Source: Streptomyces sindenensis
GTDB taxonomy: Bacteria > Actinomycetota > Actinomycetes > Streptomycetales > Streptomycetaceae
Length of the DNA stretch: 64,000 nucleotides
Assembly: GCF_014649035.1 (NCBI RefSeq)
Contig: NZ_BMSG01000027.1
Location: 1-64,000, forward strand
Reading direction: 5' to 3'
Positions within the stretch are counted from its first letter, which is position 1. Every line of letters starts with the position of its first letter. Below the pieces are notes generated by a model, which had not been told where the DNA came from, ran no database searches, and saw only the letters and a list, made by a program, of their open reading frames with translations. Made by a program: the position numbers and the translations under genes. Below are positions 43,054 to 51,684 of this stretch, piece by piece.

Positions 43054-44310
43054 ATGCCCACGAACACCCTGTCCTCCGCGCCCACGGACTCCGCTCCCGG
43101 CTCCCAACTCGCCGTCGCAGAAGTGCTGATGAGCATGCTTCGCGGCACCACCACCGAGCTGCGCCCCGACATCCAGCTGGAGGCGCTGACCCTGGCGGTC
43201 TCCGCCGACCTGCCCGTCCTGCTGTGGGGCGAGCCGGGCATCGGCAAGACCGCGGCCCTCACCCAGCTCGCCGCCTCTCTGGACCTGCCGCTCACCACCG
43301 TGATCGCCAGCGTGCACGAGCCGTCCGACTTCTCCGGGCTCCCCATCGTCGGCGACGACCCGGCCGAACAGGGCGTGCCGATGGCCCCGCCGGACTGGGC
43401 CGTCCGCCTCGTACGGGCGGGAAAGGGCCTGCTGTTCCTCGACGAGCTCTCCACCGCACCGCCCGCCGTCCAGGCCGCGCTGCTGCGCCTCGTCCTGGAG
43501 CGGCGCATCGGTGCACTGCGGCTCCCGCCCGGCGTAAGGATCGTGGCGGCGGCCAACCCGCGTTCGTCGGCGGCCGACGGCTGGGAGCTGAGCCCGCCGC
43601 TCGCCAACCGGTTCGTCCACCTCCAGTGGACCCACAATCACGAGGTCGTCGTACGCGGCCTCGCCGGCACCTGGCCCCGCGCGACGATGCCCCGCCTCGA
43701 CCCCGAAAGGCTGCCCGAGGCCGTGGACTTCGCCCGGCGCGCCGTGTGCGGGCTGCTCTCCGCCCGCCCCACGCTCGTCCACCGGCTGCCCACCACGGAG
43801 ACCCGCCGGGGCGGCCCGTGGCCGTCGCCGCGCAGCTGGGACATGACGCTGAACCTGATCGCCTTCGCGACCGCCGCCGGCTCCTCCCGGGAGGTGCTGT
43901 CCCTGCTGGTCAGGGGAACGGTGGGAGACGGCCCGGGCCTCGAACTGCTGGCGAGCCTGGACCGGATGGAACTTCCCGACCCCGAGGACCTCCTCGCCGA
44001 TCCGGCGGGCGCCGTCCTGCCCGAGCGCGGCGATCTCCGGCAGGCCGCACTCGACGGGGTCGTCGCCGCGGTGCGTACCCGCCCGGACCGGGCACGCTGG
44101 GACGCGGCGTGGGCGCTGCTCGTCCGGGCGCTGGAGACCGGAGCCCCCGACCTGGTGGTCGTCCCCGCCACCACCCTCGCCTCGCTGCGCCGGGAGGACT
44201 GGGACGTACCGGCCGCCATCGAGCACCTCGCCGGAGTGGTCTCCCTGTCCCAGCGGGCGGACCGGGCGGCGGACCGGGTGGCCCGCGTCGGGGCGAAGGC
44301 GGGCCGATGA
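43054..44310 (+). CDS. MoxR-type AAA+ ATPase
   Basis: A 418-residue AAA+ ATPase. Walker A is WGEPGIGKTAAL (about 58-69), Walker B GLLFLDELSTAP (about 126-137), sensor 1 RIVAAANPRSS, and the NRFVHLQW segment follows as in MoxR/AAA_5 proteins. MoxR ATPases work with a vWA-domain partner as chaperones that remodel other proteins. Here the partner is the very next gene, overlapping by 4 nt (ATGA). No signal or membrane segment is present. Confidence 0.9.
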   Translation: MPTNTLSSAPTDSAPGSQLAVAEVLMSMLRGTTTELRPDIQLEALTLAVSADLPVLLWGEPGIGKTAALTQLAASLDLPLTTVIASVHEPSDFSGLPIVGDDPAEQGVPMAPPDWAVRLVRAGKGLLFLDELSTAPPAVQAALLRLVLERRIGALRLPPGVRIVAAANPRSSAADGWELSPPLANRFVHLQWTHNHEVVVRGLAGTWPRATMPRLDPERLPEAVDFARRAVCGLLSARPTLVHRLPTTETRRGGPWPSPRSWDMTLNLIAFATAAGSSREVLSLLVRGTVGDGPGLELLASLDRMELPDPEDLLADPAGAVLPERGDLRQAALDGVVAAVRTRPDRARWDAAWALLVRALETGAPDLVVVPATTLASLRREDWDVPAAIEHLAGVVSLSQRADRAADRVARVGAKAGR

Positions 44311-45563
44311 CGACGGCGGACGCGCCGGGCGCGCTCGACCTGGACCTGGACCTGGACAAACTCTTCGCCGCCCGCCTCCAGGCGGCCCGGGCCCGCCCCT
44401 ATCTGGCCACGGCCCTGTTCGCCCTGCACACCGTGGAGTCGCGGGAGGTTCCGACCATGGCCGTCGACCGGTACTGGCGGTGCTACGTCTCCCCGTCCTT
44501 CGTGGCCCGCACTCCGGTGGAGGAGCTGGCCGGGGTCTGGGTCCACGAGGTGTCGCACCTGCTGCGCGACCACCACGGGCGCAGCGACCGGGTCGCCCGG
44601 CAGCGCGGGCTGACCGGCCCGGGGGACCGGCTGCGGATGAACATCGCCGCCGACTGCGAGATCAACGACGACGTGTACGGCGACGGCCTGGCCCGGCCGA
44701 AGGGCGCCGTCTACCCGTCGACGCTGCACCTGCAGTCAGGCGAGCTCATGGAGGACTACCTGTACCAGTTCCGCCTCGGCCCGCGTACCCAGGACCTCGC
44801 CTGGCTGGACTGCGGAAGCGGCGCCGACGGCCTGGAGAGGGAATGGGACCTGGGGCCGGACGGCGCGCACGGGCTCAGCGCACACGAACAGGACGCCGTC
44901 CGCTTCCGGGTCGCGCAGGGCATCACCGGCCGGCCGGGCAACGCCTCGAAGGGATGGAAGCGGTGGGCGGAGGAGGCGTTCCACCCGCCGCAGCCCTGGC
45001 GGGAGCTGCTGGGCGCCGCCGTCCGCTCGGCCGCCTCCGGCCCGGGCGCGGGGGAGGACTACAGCTACGGGCGGCCCGCGCGCCGCTCCACCGGCCTGCC
45101 CGGCGTCGTCCTGCCGAGCCTCCGCCGCAGACCGCCCCGGGTCTCCGTCGTCATCGACACCTCCGGCTCGGTCAGCGACGCCGAACTGGGCAGCGCCCTC
45201 CTCGAAGTCGCCGCCATCTCCCGCGCGGTGGGCGGCCGCCGCGACCTGGTCACCGTCCTCGCGTGCGACGCGGCGACCCGGGTGGTCCACCCGCTGTGCC
45301 AGGCCGAGGGCATCCCGCTGGTGGGCGGCGGCGGCACGGACCTGCGTACGGGCTTCGCCAAGGCGCTGCGGTCCCATCCCCGCCCCGAAGCCATCGTCGT
45401 CCTGACGGACGGCCAGACGCCGTGGCCGAGCGCTCAGCCGGCGTGCCGCACGGTCATCGGCCTGTTCCCGAGAGACCACCGGCGCGGCTCCTGGAACGAG
45501 GACAACCCCGACTACGTCCCTCCCCGGCCGCCGGCGTGGGCGCGGGTGGTGGAGATCGGGTAA
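44307..45563 (+). CDS. vWA-domain protein with HExxH metallopeptidase-like N-terminus (DUF2201 type)
   Basis: A 418-residue protein. The N-terminal half is a putative metallopeptidase domain with HEVSH at 80-84 (an HExxH zinc-binding pattern). The C-terminal third is a von Willebrand factor A domain with the MIDAS motif VVIDTSGSVSD (from about residue 282), GGGTDLRTGF and VVLTDGQTPWP. It overlaps the MoxR gene by 4 nt. The pair matches the known MoxR-vWA functional couple. Whether the peptidase site is active cannot be judged from sequence alone. Confidence 0.88.
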   Translation: MTTADAPGALDLDLDLDKLFAARLQAARARPYLATALFALHTVESREVPTMAVDRYWRCYVSPSFVARTPVEELAGVWVHEVSHLLRDHHGRSDRVARQRGLTGPGDRLRMNIAADCEINDDVYGDGLARPKGAVYPSTLHLQSGELMEDYLYQFRLGPRTQDLAWLDCGSGADGLEREWDLGPDGAHGLSAHEQDAVRFRVAQGITGRPGNASKGWKRWAEEAFHPPQPWRELLGAAVRSAASGPGAGEDYSYGRPARRSTGLPGVVLPSLRRRPPRVSVVIDTSGSVSDAELGSALLEVAAISRAVGGRRDLVTVLACDAATRVVHPLCQAEGIPLVGGGGTDLRTGFAKALRSHPRPEAIVVLTDGQTPWPSAQPACRTVIGLFPRDHRRGSWNEDNPDYVPPRPPAWARVVEIG

Positions 45564-45577
45564 CGCCGGGCGCCGGA

Positions 45578-46048
45578 TCAGAGCGGCCGTACGTCCAGCG
45601 AGGCCCAGACGGTCTTGCCGGGGCCGTCGGTGCGGGGGGACCAGCCCCAGTCGTCGGCCAGGGCGGCGACGAGGAGCAGACCTCGGCCGCCTTCCTGGTC
45701 GGGAACGGAGGGTTCGGTGAGCGCGGGGAGGCGTTCGCCACGGGTGTCGGTGACCTCCACGCGTACGGTCGTGCCCTCGGCGGAGAGCCGGAGGCGGAAG
45801 TCCCGTCCCCGTACGAGTCCGTGGCTGACGGCGTTGGCGCTGAGCTCCGCCACGATCAGCGTCAACACGTCGTGGGCGTCGCTCCCGTACGGGACGCCCC
45901 AGGTGTCGAGCCGCTCGCCGGCCAAGTGCCGGGCGAGGCGGGCACTGCGCGGTGTGGAGCTGAACCGCATCGTGAAGTGGTGCCAGGTGAAGCGGGGTTG
46001 GGCGGGGCGCGCCATGCGTACGGGGAGGGGTGAGGGGTTGCTGGTCAT
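45578..46048 (-). CDS. ATP-binding protein, anti-sigma-factor (RsbW/SpoIIAB)-like HATPase
   Basis: A 156-residue GHKL ATPase domain of the HATPase_c_2 type common in Streptomyces. The N box is LIVAELSANAVSHG, the G1 region VEVTDTRGERLP and the G2 region GGRGLLLVAALADDWGW. There is no sensor or phosphoacceptor domain. The gene is divergent from an XRE/DUF5753 regulator, a pairing often seen in whiJ-like loci, and converges on the vWA gene with a 14-bp gap. It may act as an anti-sigma or regulatory kinase; the target is unknown. Confidence 0.87.
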   Translation of the reverse strand: MTSNPSPLPVRMARPAQPRFTWHHFTMRFSSTPRSARLARHLAGERLDTWGVPYGSDAHDVLTLIVAELSANAVSHGLVRGRDFRLRLSAEGTTVRVEVTDTRGERLPALTEPSVPDQEGGRGLLLVAALADDWGWSPRTDGPGKTVWASLDVRPL

Positions 46049-46092
46049 GCCTCCACGGTGACGACTCGTGGCGTAGCGTGACCAGGGGTGAC

Positions 46093-46125
46093 GCGCCGTC
46101 GTGAGGTGGTTGTACGCGACGGCGC
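46093..46125. promoter_or_regulatory. Inverted repeat between the HATPase and XRE genes
   Basis: A perfect 9-bp inverted repeat, GCGCCGTCG (46093-46101) and CGACGGCGC (46117-46125), with 15 bp between arms lies midway in the 113-bp divergent gap. It is a good candidate site for the adjacent XRE regulator. Confidence 0.55.
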
Positions 46126-46161
46126 ACGGCGTGTACGTACGTGGGACAGGCGGTGGCGACG

Positions 46162-47037
46162 ATGACGCAGGACGACGAGGCGGGTTCGGGAGCGGGGCGC
46201 GCGGCGGGCCCGGAGCACGGGGGACGGCCCGAGGACGAGCCCGGGTCGGGGGTGATGGTCGCGTTCGGCCGGCAGTTGAAGCTGTTGCGGATCCGGGCGG
46301 GGATGGACCGGACGGAGTTCGGCAACCGGGTCGGGTACGCGGCACAGTCGGTGGCGTCCTTCGAGCAGGGGAGGCGGATCCCGCAGCCCGGGTTCATCGA
46401 CCAGGCGGACCCGGTGCTGGACGCGGGTGGACTGCTACTGGCGATGAAGGAGGAGGTGGCGCGGGCGCAGTATCCGGCGTTCTTCCGGGATGCGGCCAGG
46501 TTGGAGGCCGAAGCGCTGGAGCTGTTCGTCTTCGCCGTGAGCGCGGTGCCCGGGCTTCTCCAGACGGAGGAGTACACGCGAGCCCTCCTCAGCATGCGTC
46601 GGCCGTTGCTCAGCGAGGACATCATCGAGCAGCGGGTGTCGGCTCGGCTGGCACGGCAGGAGATCTTCAACCGTTGGCCTGCTCCGCTGCTGAGTTTCGT
46701 GATCGAGGAACAGGTCTTGCGCAAGCCGTTCGGCGGGGCGTCCGTCCTGCGCGGTGTGCTTGAACGAGTGCTCCTGGTCGGGCAGAAGCGCAACGTGGAG
46801 ATCCAGGTCATGCCGATCGACCAAGAGGACAACGCAGGGGTGGACGGGCCGTTCACTCTGCTCACCCGCAAGGGGGGTGAGCAGGTCGCCTACCTGGAAG
46901 TGCAGGGACGCAGCATCCTCATGACGGATCGCGAGGAGGTGCGTTCCGTCGCAGCTCGCTGTGGAATCATCCGGTCGCAGGCTCTCACACCACGAGAGTC
47001 CCTGCGGTTCGTCGAGAAGCGGCTGGGAGAGCTATGA
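46162..47037 (+). CDS. XRE-family regulator with DUF5753 domain (WhiJ-like)
   Basis: A 291-residue protein with an N-terminal XRE helix-turn-helix (FGRQLKLLRIRAGMDRTEFG, then GYAAQSVASFEQGRRIP) and a C-terminal DUF5753 domain (about 100-285; SAVPGLLQTEEYTRALL, RLARQEIF, SFVIEEQVLRKPFGG). This is the WhiJ-like arrangement found in dozens of Streptomyces loci, usually next to a DUF397 gene. The ATG at 46162 is a best guess; GTG 46141 and ATG 46255 are alternatives. It overlaps the DUF397 gene by 4 nt. Confidence 0.88.
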   Translation: MTQDDEAGSGAGRAAGPEHGGRPEDEPGSGVMVAFGRQLKLLRIRAGMDRTEFGNRVGYAAQSVASFEQGRRIPQPGFIDQADPVLDAGGLLLAMKEEVARAQYPAFFRDAARLEAEALELFVFAVSAVPGLLQTEEYTRALLSMRRPLLSEDIIEQRVSARLARQEIFNRWPAPLLSFVIEEQVLRKPFGGASVLRGVLERVLLVGQKRNVEIQVMPIDQEDNAGVDGPFTLLTRKGGEQVAYLEVQGRSILMTDREEVRSVAARCGIIRSQALTPRESLRFVEKRLGEL

Positions 47038-47234
47038 AGACCACGGATGCCAGTGCCGCACAGGAGCTGACTTGGTTCAAGAGCAGCTACAGCGGAGCTG
47101 AAGGCGGCGAATGCCTGGAGGTTGCCTCAATGCCCACGAACGTGCTTGTACGCGACTCGAAGCAGGTTCAGGGCCCCATAGTGGTGCTCAGCCCGGAGGC
47201 ATGGGCGGCGTTCGTCCGACGGCCGGAGGCTTGA
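47034..47234 (+). CDS. DUF397-domain small protein
   Basis: A 66-residue DUF397 protein. The hallmarks are LTWFKSSYSGAEGGECLEVA, VLVRDSKQVQGPIVVLS and EAWAAFV. It is translationally coupled to the XRE/DUF5753 gene (ATGA overlap). DUF397 proteins act as partners or antitoxin-like antagonists of the paired regulator in several Streptomyces loci. A strong hairpin follows the stop. Confidence 0.92.
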   Translation: MKTTDASAAQELTWFKSSYSGAEGGECLEVASMPTNVLVRDSKQVQGPIVVLSPEAWAAFVRRPEA

Positions 47235-47249
47235 GGCACAGAACGGTCT

Positions 47250-47293
47250 GAGGGCCCCACTGCATCGCCCGTGCGGCGCGTGGCGGGGCCCTC
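47250..47293. terminator. Hairpin between convergent DUF397 and hsdR genes
   Basis: GAGGGCCCC (47250-47258) pairs perfectly with GGGGCCCTC (47285-47293). The 26-nt interval is itself GC-rich and may fold. It lies between two gene ends and could stop transcription from both sides. Confidence 0.7.
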
Positions 47294-47308
47294 CTGCGTA
47301 AGGGGCGA

Positions 47309-50300
47309 CTATTCGTCCACGCCCTCGTCGCGGCGGATCATCCGCCAGGCCGCCCGACGGGCGCTGCGGTCCAGGTTGGACCGGAAGGTCTTGTCGGGGC
47401 CGAAGTACTGCCGTCCCATGCCGGCCGTCGACTCGATGTGGTCGGCCATCTTGTCGGCGAAGACCTTGTCGAAGACCTTGCCGAAGTTGTTCTCGTCGTT
47501 GACGACGGCGGCGGCCCGCACCTTGCCCTCGGCCAAAGCCTCGTCGAACGGCTTCCGCACGTCCTCCTCCGTGAAGTCCGTGCCGAACTTGGCATTGAAC
47601 TGGTCGATCAGCTCGGAGAGCAGCGACTTCTCGGCCTCCGCGGCCCCGCCCGTACCGTCGCCGAATCCCTTGAGCTCGGCCGGTCCCTCGGGGGAGAGGG
47701 AGACGTCGTGCTCGCCCGTCTTCTCGACCCGCAGGTGACTGAGGTCGATCTCGCCGATGTCGACGCCGCCGTCCGCCCGGCGCGGGAGCCGGTTGAGGAG
47801 GTAGCGGCCGTACAGGTGCAGGCGTTCCAGCTCGGCGTCGCGGTAGGGCACGATCTGGGCGAGGAAGCCGTACTTGCGCACGTAGTCGTTGAGGTCCGCG
47901 CGGAAGTCCTCCGCCGTCTCCACGTCGTCCTCGTCCTCGCTCTCCAGGAGCGGGGTGAAGCGGGCGACGGCGGGGGAGAGGAGCCGGTACAACTCGGCGT
48001 GCAGCTTCTCCCACTTGGCCTGCGAACCGGCCGCCTTCTCCTTCGCTTCGAAGTACGCGGCGGCGAATTCGTCCATCTCCGGCTCCGAGATGATCGGCGC
48101 CGACATGACCCGGCTCTGCGCGGTGTAGAGCAGGTTCGGGTCGGAGGGAAGAGTCATCGCCTCCTCGTAGTACGGGCGGAACGCGTCCTGGATGTCCTCG
48201 GCCTCGTTGGCGAAGTCGAGCACGGCCAGGTCCGCCTGGGCCTTGCGCTCGGCGGTGCGGTTGAGGCGGGAGAGGGTCTGCACGGCGGAGATGCCGGTCA
48301 GCTTCTTGTTGACGTACATCGTCGTCAGCAGCGGCTGGTCGAAGCCGGTCTGGTACTTCTCCGCTACCACCAGGATCTTGTACTCCTGCTGGCCACGCCC
48401 GCCGGCCTTCGCCGCCTTGTCGTCGGCACGGGTGTACGCGAACGCCTTCGGCAGGGCGCCCTCCGAAATGCCCCCGTTCTCCTTCGGCTCGGTCGTCTCC
48501 TCGCCCTCGATGGTGAGCGAGCCGGAGAACGCGACGAGCACACCCAGGTCCGGGTACTTGGTGTCGTAGTCGCGGTCCTTGATGTAGCTCTTGATGGCCC
48601 GGGCCATGTGTGCGGCCGACTCCCGAGAAGCCGTGACCACCATGGACTTGGCCCGCCCGCCGAGCCGGCCGCGGGAGTGGGCGAGGAAGTGCTCGACGAT
48701 CACCTGGGCGTGCTGGGAAACGGTGTGCTCATGCGTGAGCGCGTACCGGGCGAGCAGGCCGTTCGCCTTCGCAGGGTCGACCTCGCGCTCGTCCGGGTTC
48801 TGGTTCACCAGCTTCCAGTACGTGTTGTACGTGACGTAGTTCCGTAGCGGGTCGAGGATGAAGCCTTCCTCGATGGCCTGGCGCATGGAGTACGTGTGGA
48901 AGGGCCGGTAGACCGCCTTGCCGTCCACCGTGTGTTCCGTGCCGAAGAGTTCGAGCGTCTTGGCCTTGGGGGTGGCGGTGAACGCGAAGTAGGAGAGGTT
49001 CGCGGCCCGCGAGCGTTCGATCGCCTTCTTCTTGAGCTTCTCGTCGACCGTGACGGTGGTGGTTCCCTGGTCCTCCGAGTCCGAGTCCAGACCGAGGTCC
49101 CGGAGGGCCGCCCGTACGGCGGTGGCGGCGTCGCCCGACTGCGAGGAGTGCGCCTCGTCCACGATGATCGCGAAGCTGGTGCCGGTCAGCTCGGTCGGAT
49201 TGCGCTTGATGTAGTCCAGCAGAGCGGGGAACGAGTGCAGGGTGACCGTGACGATCTTGCCGGTGTCCCGGGACAGCGCGCGGGCGAGCTGTTCGCTCTT
49301 CGCCCCGTGCTTCTCGTCGACCTTGACGACCAGGCCCTCGGTCTGCGAGAAGCTGCCGACGGTTTCCCGGAGCTGGGCGTCCAGGTTGCGGCGGTCAGTG
49401 ATCACGATGACCTTGTCGAAGACCGGAGCCCCCGGTTTGACCCGCCCGGCCGCGAGGGCCTCCGTGTCGAGGGCGCGCGGGTCGGTGTCGGCGTGCAGGT
49501 CGCTCAAGCGATGAGCAAGCCAGCCGATGGTGTTCGACTTCCCGGAACCGGCCGAGGCCATGACCAGGTAGTTCTGCCCGACGCCGTGGGTGGCGGCGTG
49601 GGTGGTCAGCCGCTTGACCACGTCCCACTGGTGGAAGCGCGGGAAGATCGTCGTCCTTGTGGTCCCGCCACCCGGCGTCTTGGTCTTCTGCTGGTGCACG
49701 AACCGCTGGAGCAGGTCGAGCCAGTTGTCCCGCGCCCAGACCTGTTCCCAGAGGTACGAGGTGGCGTACGTGCCGTACGCCGTCGGGTCCGGGTTTCCGG
49801 CCCCGCCGGGCTGGCCGGCGCCGTTGGAACCGGTGTTGAACGGCAGGAAGCGGGTGTTCTTGCCCCGGAGCTGGGTCGCGACGAAGACCAGGTCCGGGTC
49901 GACGGCGAAGTTGGCGATAACCCGGCGCGTGAAGATCAGCTCGGTGGGGTCGCGGTCGGTGCGGTACTGCTCCTTGGCGTTTTCGACGCCTTGGCGAGTG
50001 AGCGGGTTCTTCAGCTCGGCGGTGGCGAGGGGGATGCCGTTGAGGAACAGGGTCAGGTCGAGCTTGTTCCCCCAGTCGGCCTGCTTGGTGGCGTAGACGA
50101 GCTCGCGTACGACGGTTAGGCGGTTGGCCCGGTAGCCGTCGAGGACGGAGTCGGCGGCGACGAGATTCGGCTTGAAGTAGGCCACGCGGAGCCGGACGCC
50201 CCGGTCCTTGACGCCGTTACGCAGGACGGTGAGCAGGCCGTCGTCGCTGATGGCGCGGTCGAGGCGCTGGGCGAAGCCGCGCTGGGCCTCGTTGACGTTG

Positions 50301-50488
50301 TTGCCGTAGACGGCGAGGAGGTCGTTCCACTCGTCGATCTGTGTCTCGCCGATGAACGTGAACAACTCGTTGGTGTCCAGGCCGAGGTCGGCCTGGTAGT
50401 CCTCGGGGCGCGCCTCGCGCCAGCCGCGCTCGGACATGGCGGCGACTATGGCGTCGCCGAAGGCGGACTCGTGGTGGATGGGGGCCAT
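47309..50488 (-). CDS. hsdR: Type I restriction enzyme, HsdR subunit
   Basis: A 1059-residue motor and nuclease subunit. The N-terminal nuclease core includes LDLTLFLNGIPLATAELKNP (Glu and Lys of PD-ExK, about residue 158). SF2 helicase motifs follow: Walker A MASAGSGKSNT (about 312), motif II IIVDEAHSSQSG (about 442), motif III AFTATPKAKTL and motif VI LSRLNRTAERK. The C-terminal region ends DRSARRAAWRMIRRDEGVDE. ATG at 50488 lies 2 nt after the hsdS stop. With HsdM and HsdS it cuts unmodified DNA after translocation. The ORF appears intact. Confidence 0.95.
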   Translation of the reverse strand: MAPIHHESAFGDAIVAAMSERGWREARPEDYQADLGLDTNELFTFIGETQIDEWNDLLAVYGNNVNEAQRGFAQRLDRAISDDGLLTVLRNGVKDRGVRLRVAYFKPNLVAADSVLDGYRANRLTVVRELVYATKQADWGNKLDLTLFLNGIPLATAELKNPLTRQGVENAKEQYRTDRDPTELIFTRRVIANFAVDPDLVFVATQLRGKNTRFLPFNTGSNGAGQPGGAGNPDPTAYGTYATSYLWEQVWARDNWLDLLQRFVHQQKTKTPGGGTTRTTIFPRFHQWDVVKRLTTHAATHGVGQNYLVMASAGSGKSNTIGWLAHRLSDLHADTDPRALDTEALAAGRVKPGAPVFDKVIVITDRRNLDAQLRETVGSFSQTEGLVVKVDEKHGAKSEQLARALSRDTGKIVTVTLHSFPALLDYIKRNPTELTGTSFAIIVDEAHSSQSGDAATAVRAALRDLGLDSDSEDQGTTTVTVDEKLKKKAIERSRAANLSYFAFTATPKAKTLELFGTEHTVDGKAVYRPFHTYSMRQAIEEGFILDPLRNYVTYNTYWKLVNQNPDEREVDPAKANGLLARYALTHEHTVSQHAQVIVEHFLAHSRGRLGGRAKSMVVTASRESAAHMARAIKSYIKDRDYDTKYPDLGVLVAFSGSLTIEGEETTEPKENGGISEGALPKAFAYTRADDKAAKAGGRGQQEYKILVVAEKYQTGFDQPLLTTMYVNKKLTGISAVQTLSRLNRTAERKAQADLAVLDFANEAEDIQDAFRPYYEEAMTLPSDPNLLYTAQSRVMSAPIISEPEMDEFAAAYFEAKEKAAGSQAKWEKLHAELYRLLSPAVARFTPLLESEDEDDVETAEDFRADLNDYVRKYGFLAQIVPYRDAELERLHLYGRYLLNRLPRRADGGVDIGEIDLSHLRVEKTGEHDVSLSPEGPAELKGFGDGTGGAAEAEKSLLSELIDQFNAKFGTDFTEEDVRKPFDEALAEGKVRAAAVVNDENNFGKVFDKVFADKMADHIESTAGMGRQYFGPDKTFRSNLDRSARRAAWRMIRRDEGVDE

Positions 50489-50490
50489 AC

Positions 50491-51684
50491 CTACACTCCG
50501 TCCGTTACGTTGCGGCCGCTGGCGGTGGAGACGTCGAACTGGCCGGTCACGGCGGCGGTGATGAGGGCTTGGCGGCGCTCGGCGAGGAGGGCCGACTGCC
50601 GGTTCGCGAGATGCACGAGCCGCAGGCACTGGCCGCGGTCGGCGTCGATCTGCTGGACGAGAGCGTCCTGGTGCGCACGAGGAGGGCAGTGGACGCGCAA
50701 CTTCAGCCCGTCCCCCACGCGCATGTGCTCGTGCAGTGATCCTGCTCCGAGGAGGCGCAGCTGCTTCTCCATGTGCGACCCCAGGAAGTTGTACAGCAGG
50801 AGGTCGTTCCGCATCACCTTTTCGTCGGCCCGGTACAGCATGATGCGCTGGCCCAGGAAGACAGGTGCGTCCGTCCGAAGAATTCCCGCCTGGCCCAGGG
50901 GGGCTTCGCGGGTAAAGAGGATGTCCCCGATCCGAGGGGCGCCGCGACGGTTCCATTCGACGAAGGTGGAATGCTCCACCGAGAAGGTGTTGGTCAGGTC
51001 GACTTCGCCGTTCCTGATATTGGAGGTGCGGATCATTCTGTAGGGCGTTTCCCCGTCCACGGTGGGCGCCGTCTTGTTGACGCAGTCCACGATCGCCTTG
51101 CACGTGGCTGATACCGGCACGAGGGCTTCCCCGGAGGAGCGAGACAACGCTGCGTCGATGACCGCCCGCGCCCGCTCGTGCGCCAGTGCGGTCAAATGCC
51201 GGTACCGGTTCTGCAATTCATGGATGCGATCCGTCTCGGAGGCGAGGAAGTCGGAGATGCGACGCTGCTCTTCCAGCGGTGGCAGCCACGTGGGGTAGTT
51301 CCCGACCAGCTCCCAGGAGGTGCGCGGCATCTTCGTTCCGTACGCCGTGCTGGTGGCCCAATCGAGCCACGGGGCTGACCTCGTGACATAGGAGAGGAAC
51401 CGGCTGTCGATCTCTGGGCCCGGACGCAGCACGAGGAGCTCCCCGGTTCCCGTGCCCGGTGATGTCGGCAGGTAGGTCTTCGCCAGATAGGGCCGGAGCT
51501 TGCTGAACAGCACATCGCCCGGGCGATGCCTGAGGCTGTCGCTCGCCGCCTTGAGCGGCAGGTTCTCGACGAGGAGGTGGCCAGTGGCGCTTTCGATCTC
51601 TTCCAGGCCGACGAACGGATGGCTGTCGCCATCGGATTTCTCGACCACATGGCGCACCAGGGATTTCAGGCGTACGTGTGTCAC
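50491..51684 (-). CDS. hsdS: Type I restriction-modification specificity subunit HsdS
   Basis: A 397-residue specificity protein with two target-recognition domains. Each is followed by the conserved helix: LPPLEEQRRISDFLASETDR near residue 165, and HCPPRAHQDALVQQIDADRG near residue 340. RPGDVLFSKLRPYLAKTYL and RIGDILFTREAPLGQAGIL are the equivalent blocks of the two halves. The GTG start overlaps the hsdM stop by 4 nt (GTGA). It sets the bipartite DNA target, which cannot be predicted from sequence. Confidence 0.94.
   Translation of the reverse strand: MTHVRLKSLVRHVVEKSDGDSHPFVGLEEIESATGHLLVENLPLKAASDSLRHRPGDVLFSKLRPYLAKTYLPTSPGTGTGELLVLRPGPEIDSRFLSYVTRSAPWLDWATSTAYGTKMPRTSWELVGNYPTWLPPLEEQRRISDFLASETDRIHELQNRYRHLTALAHERARAVIDAALSRSSGEALVPVSATCKAIVDCVNKTAPTVDGETPYRMIRTSNIRNGEVDLTNTFSVEHSTFVEWNRRGAPRIGDILFTREAPLGQAGILRTDAPVFLGQRIMLYRADEKVMRNDLLLYNFLGSHMEKQLRLLGAGSLHEHMRVGDGLKLRVHCPPRAHQDALVQQIDADRGQCLRLVHLANRQSALLAERRQALITAAVTGQFDVSTASGRNVTDGV

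Noticed and set aside
42237..45563. Long plus-strand open frame across the MoxR region
   Set aside because: It reads the 41519, MoxR and vWA genes in other frames for much of its length and only its last ~420 codons (the vWA gene) look like protein.
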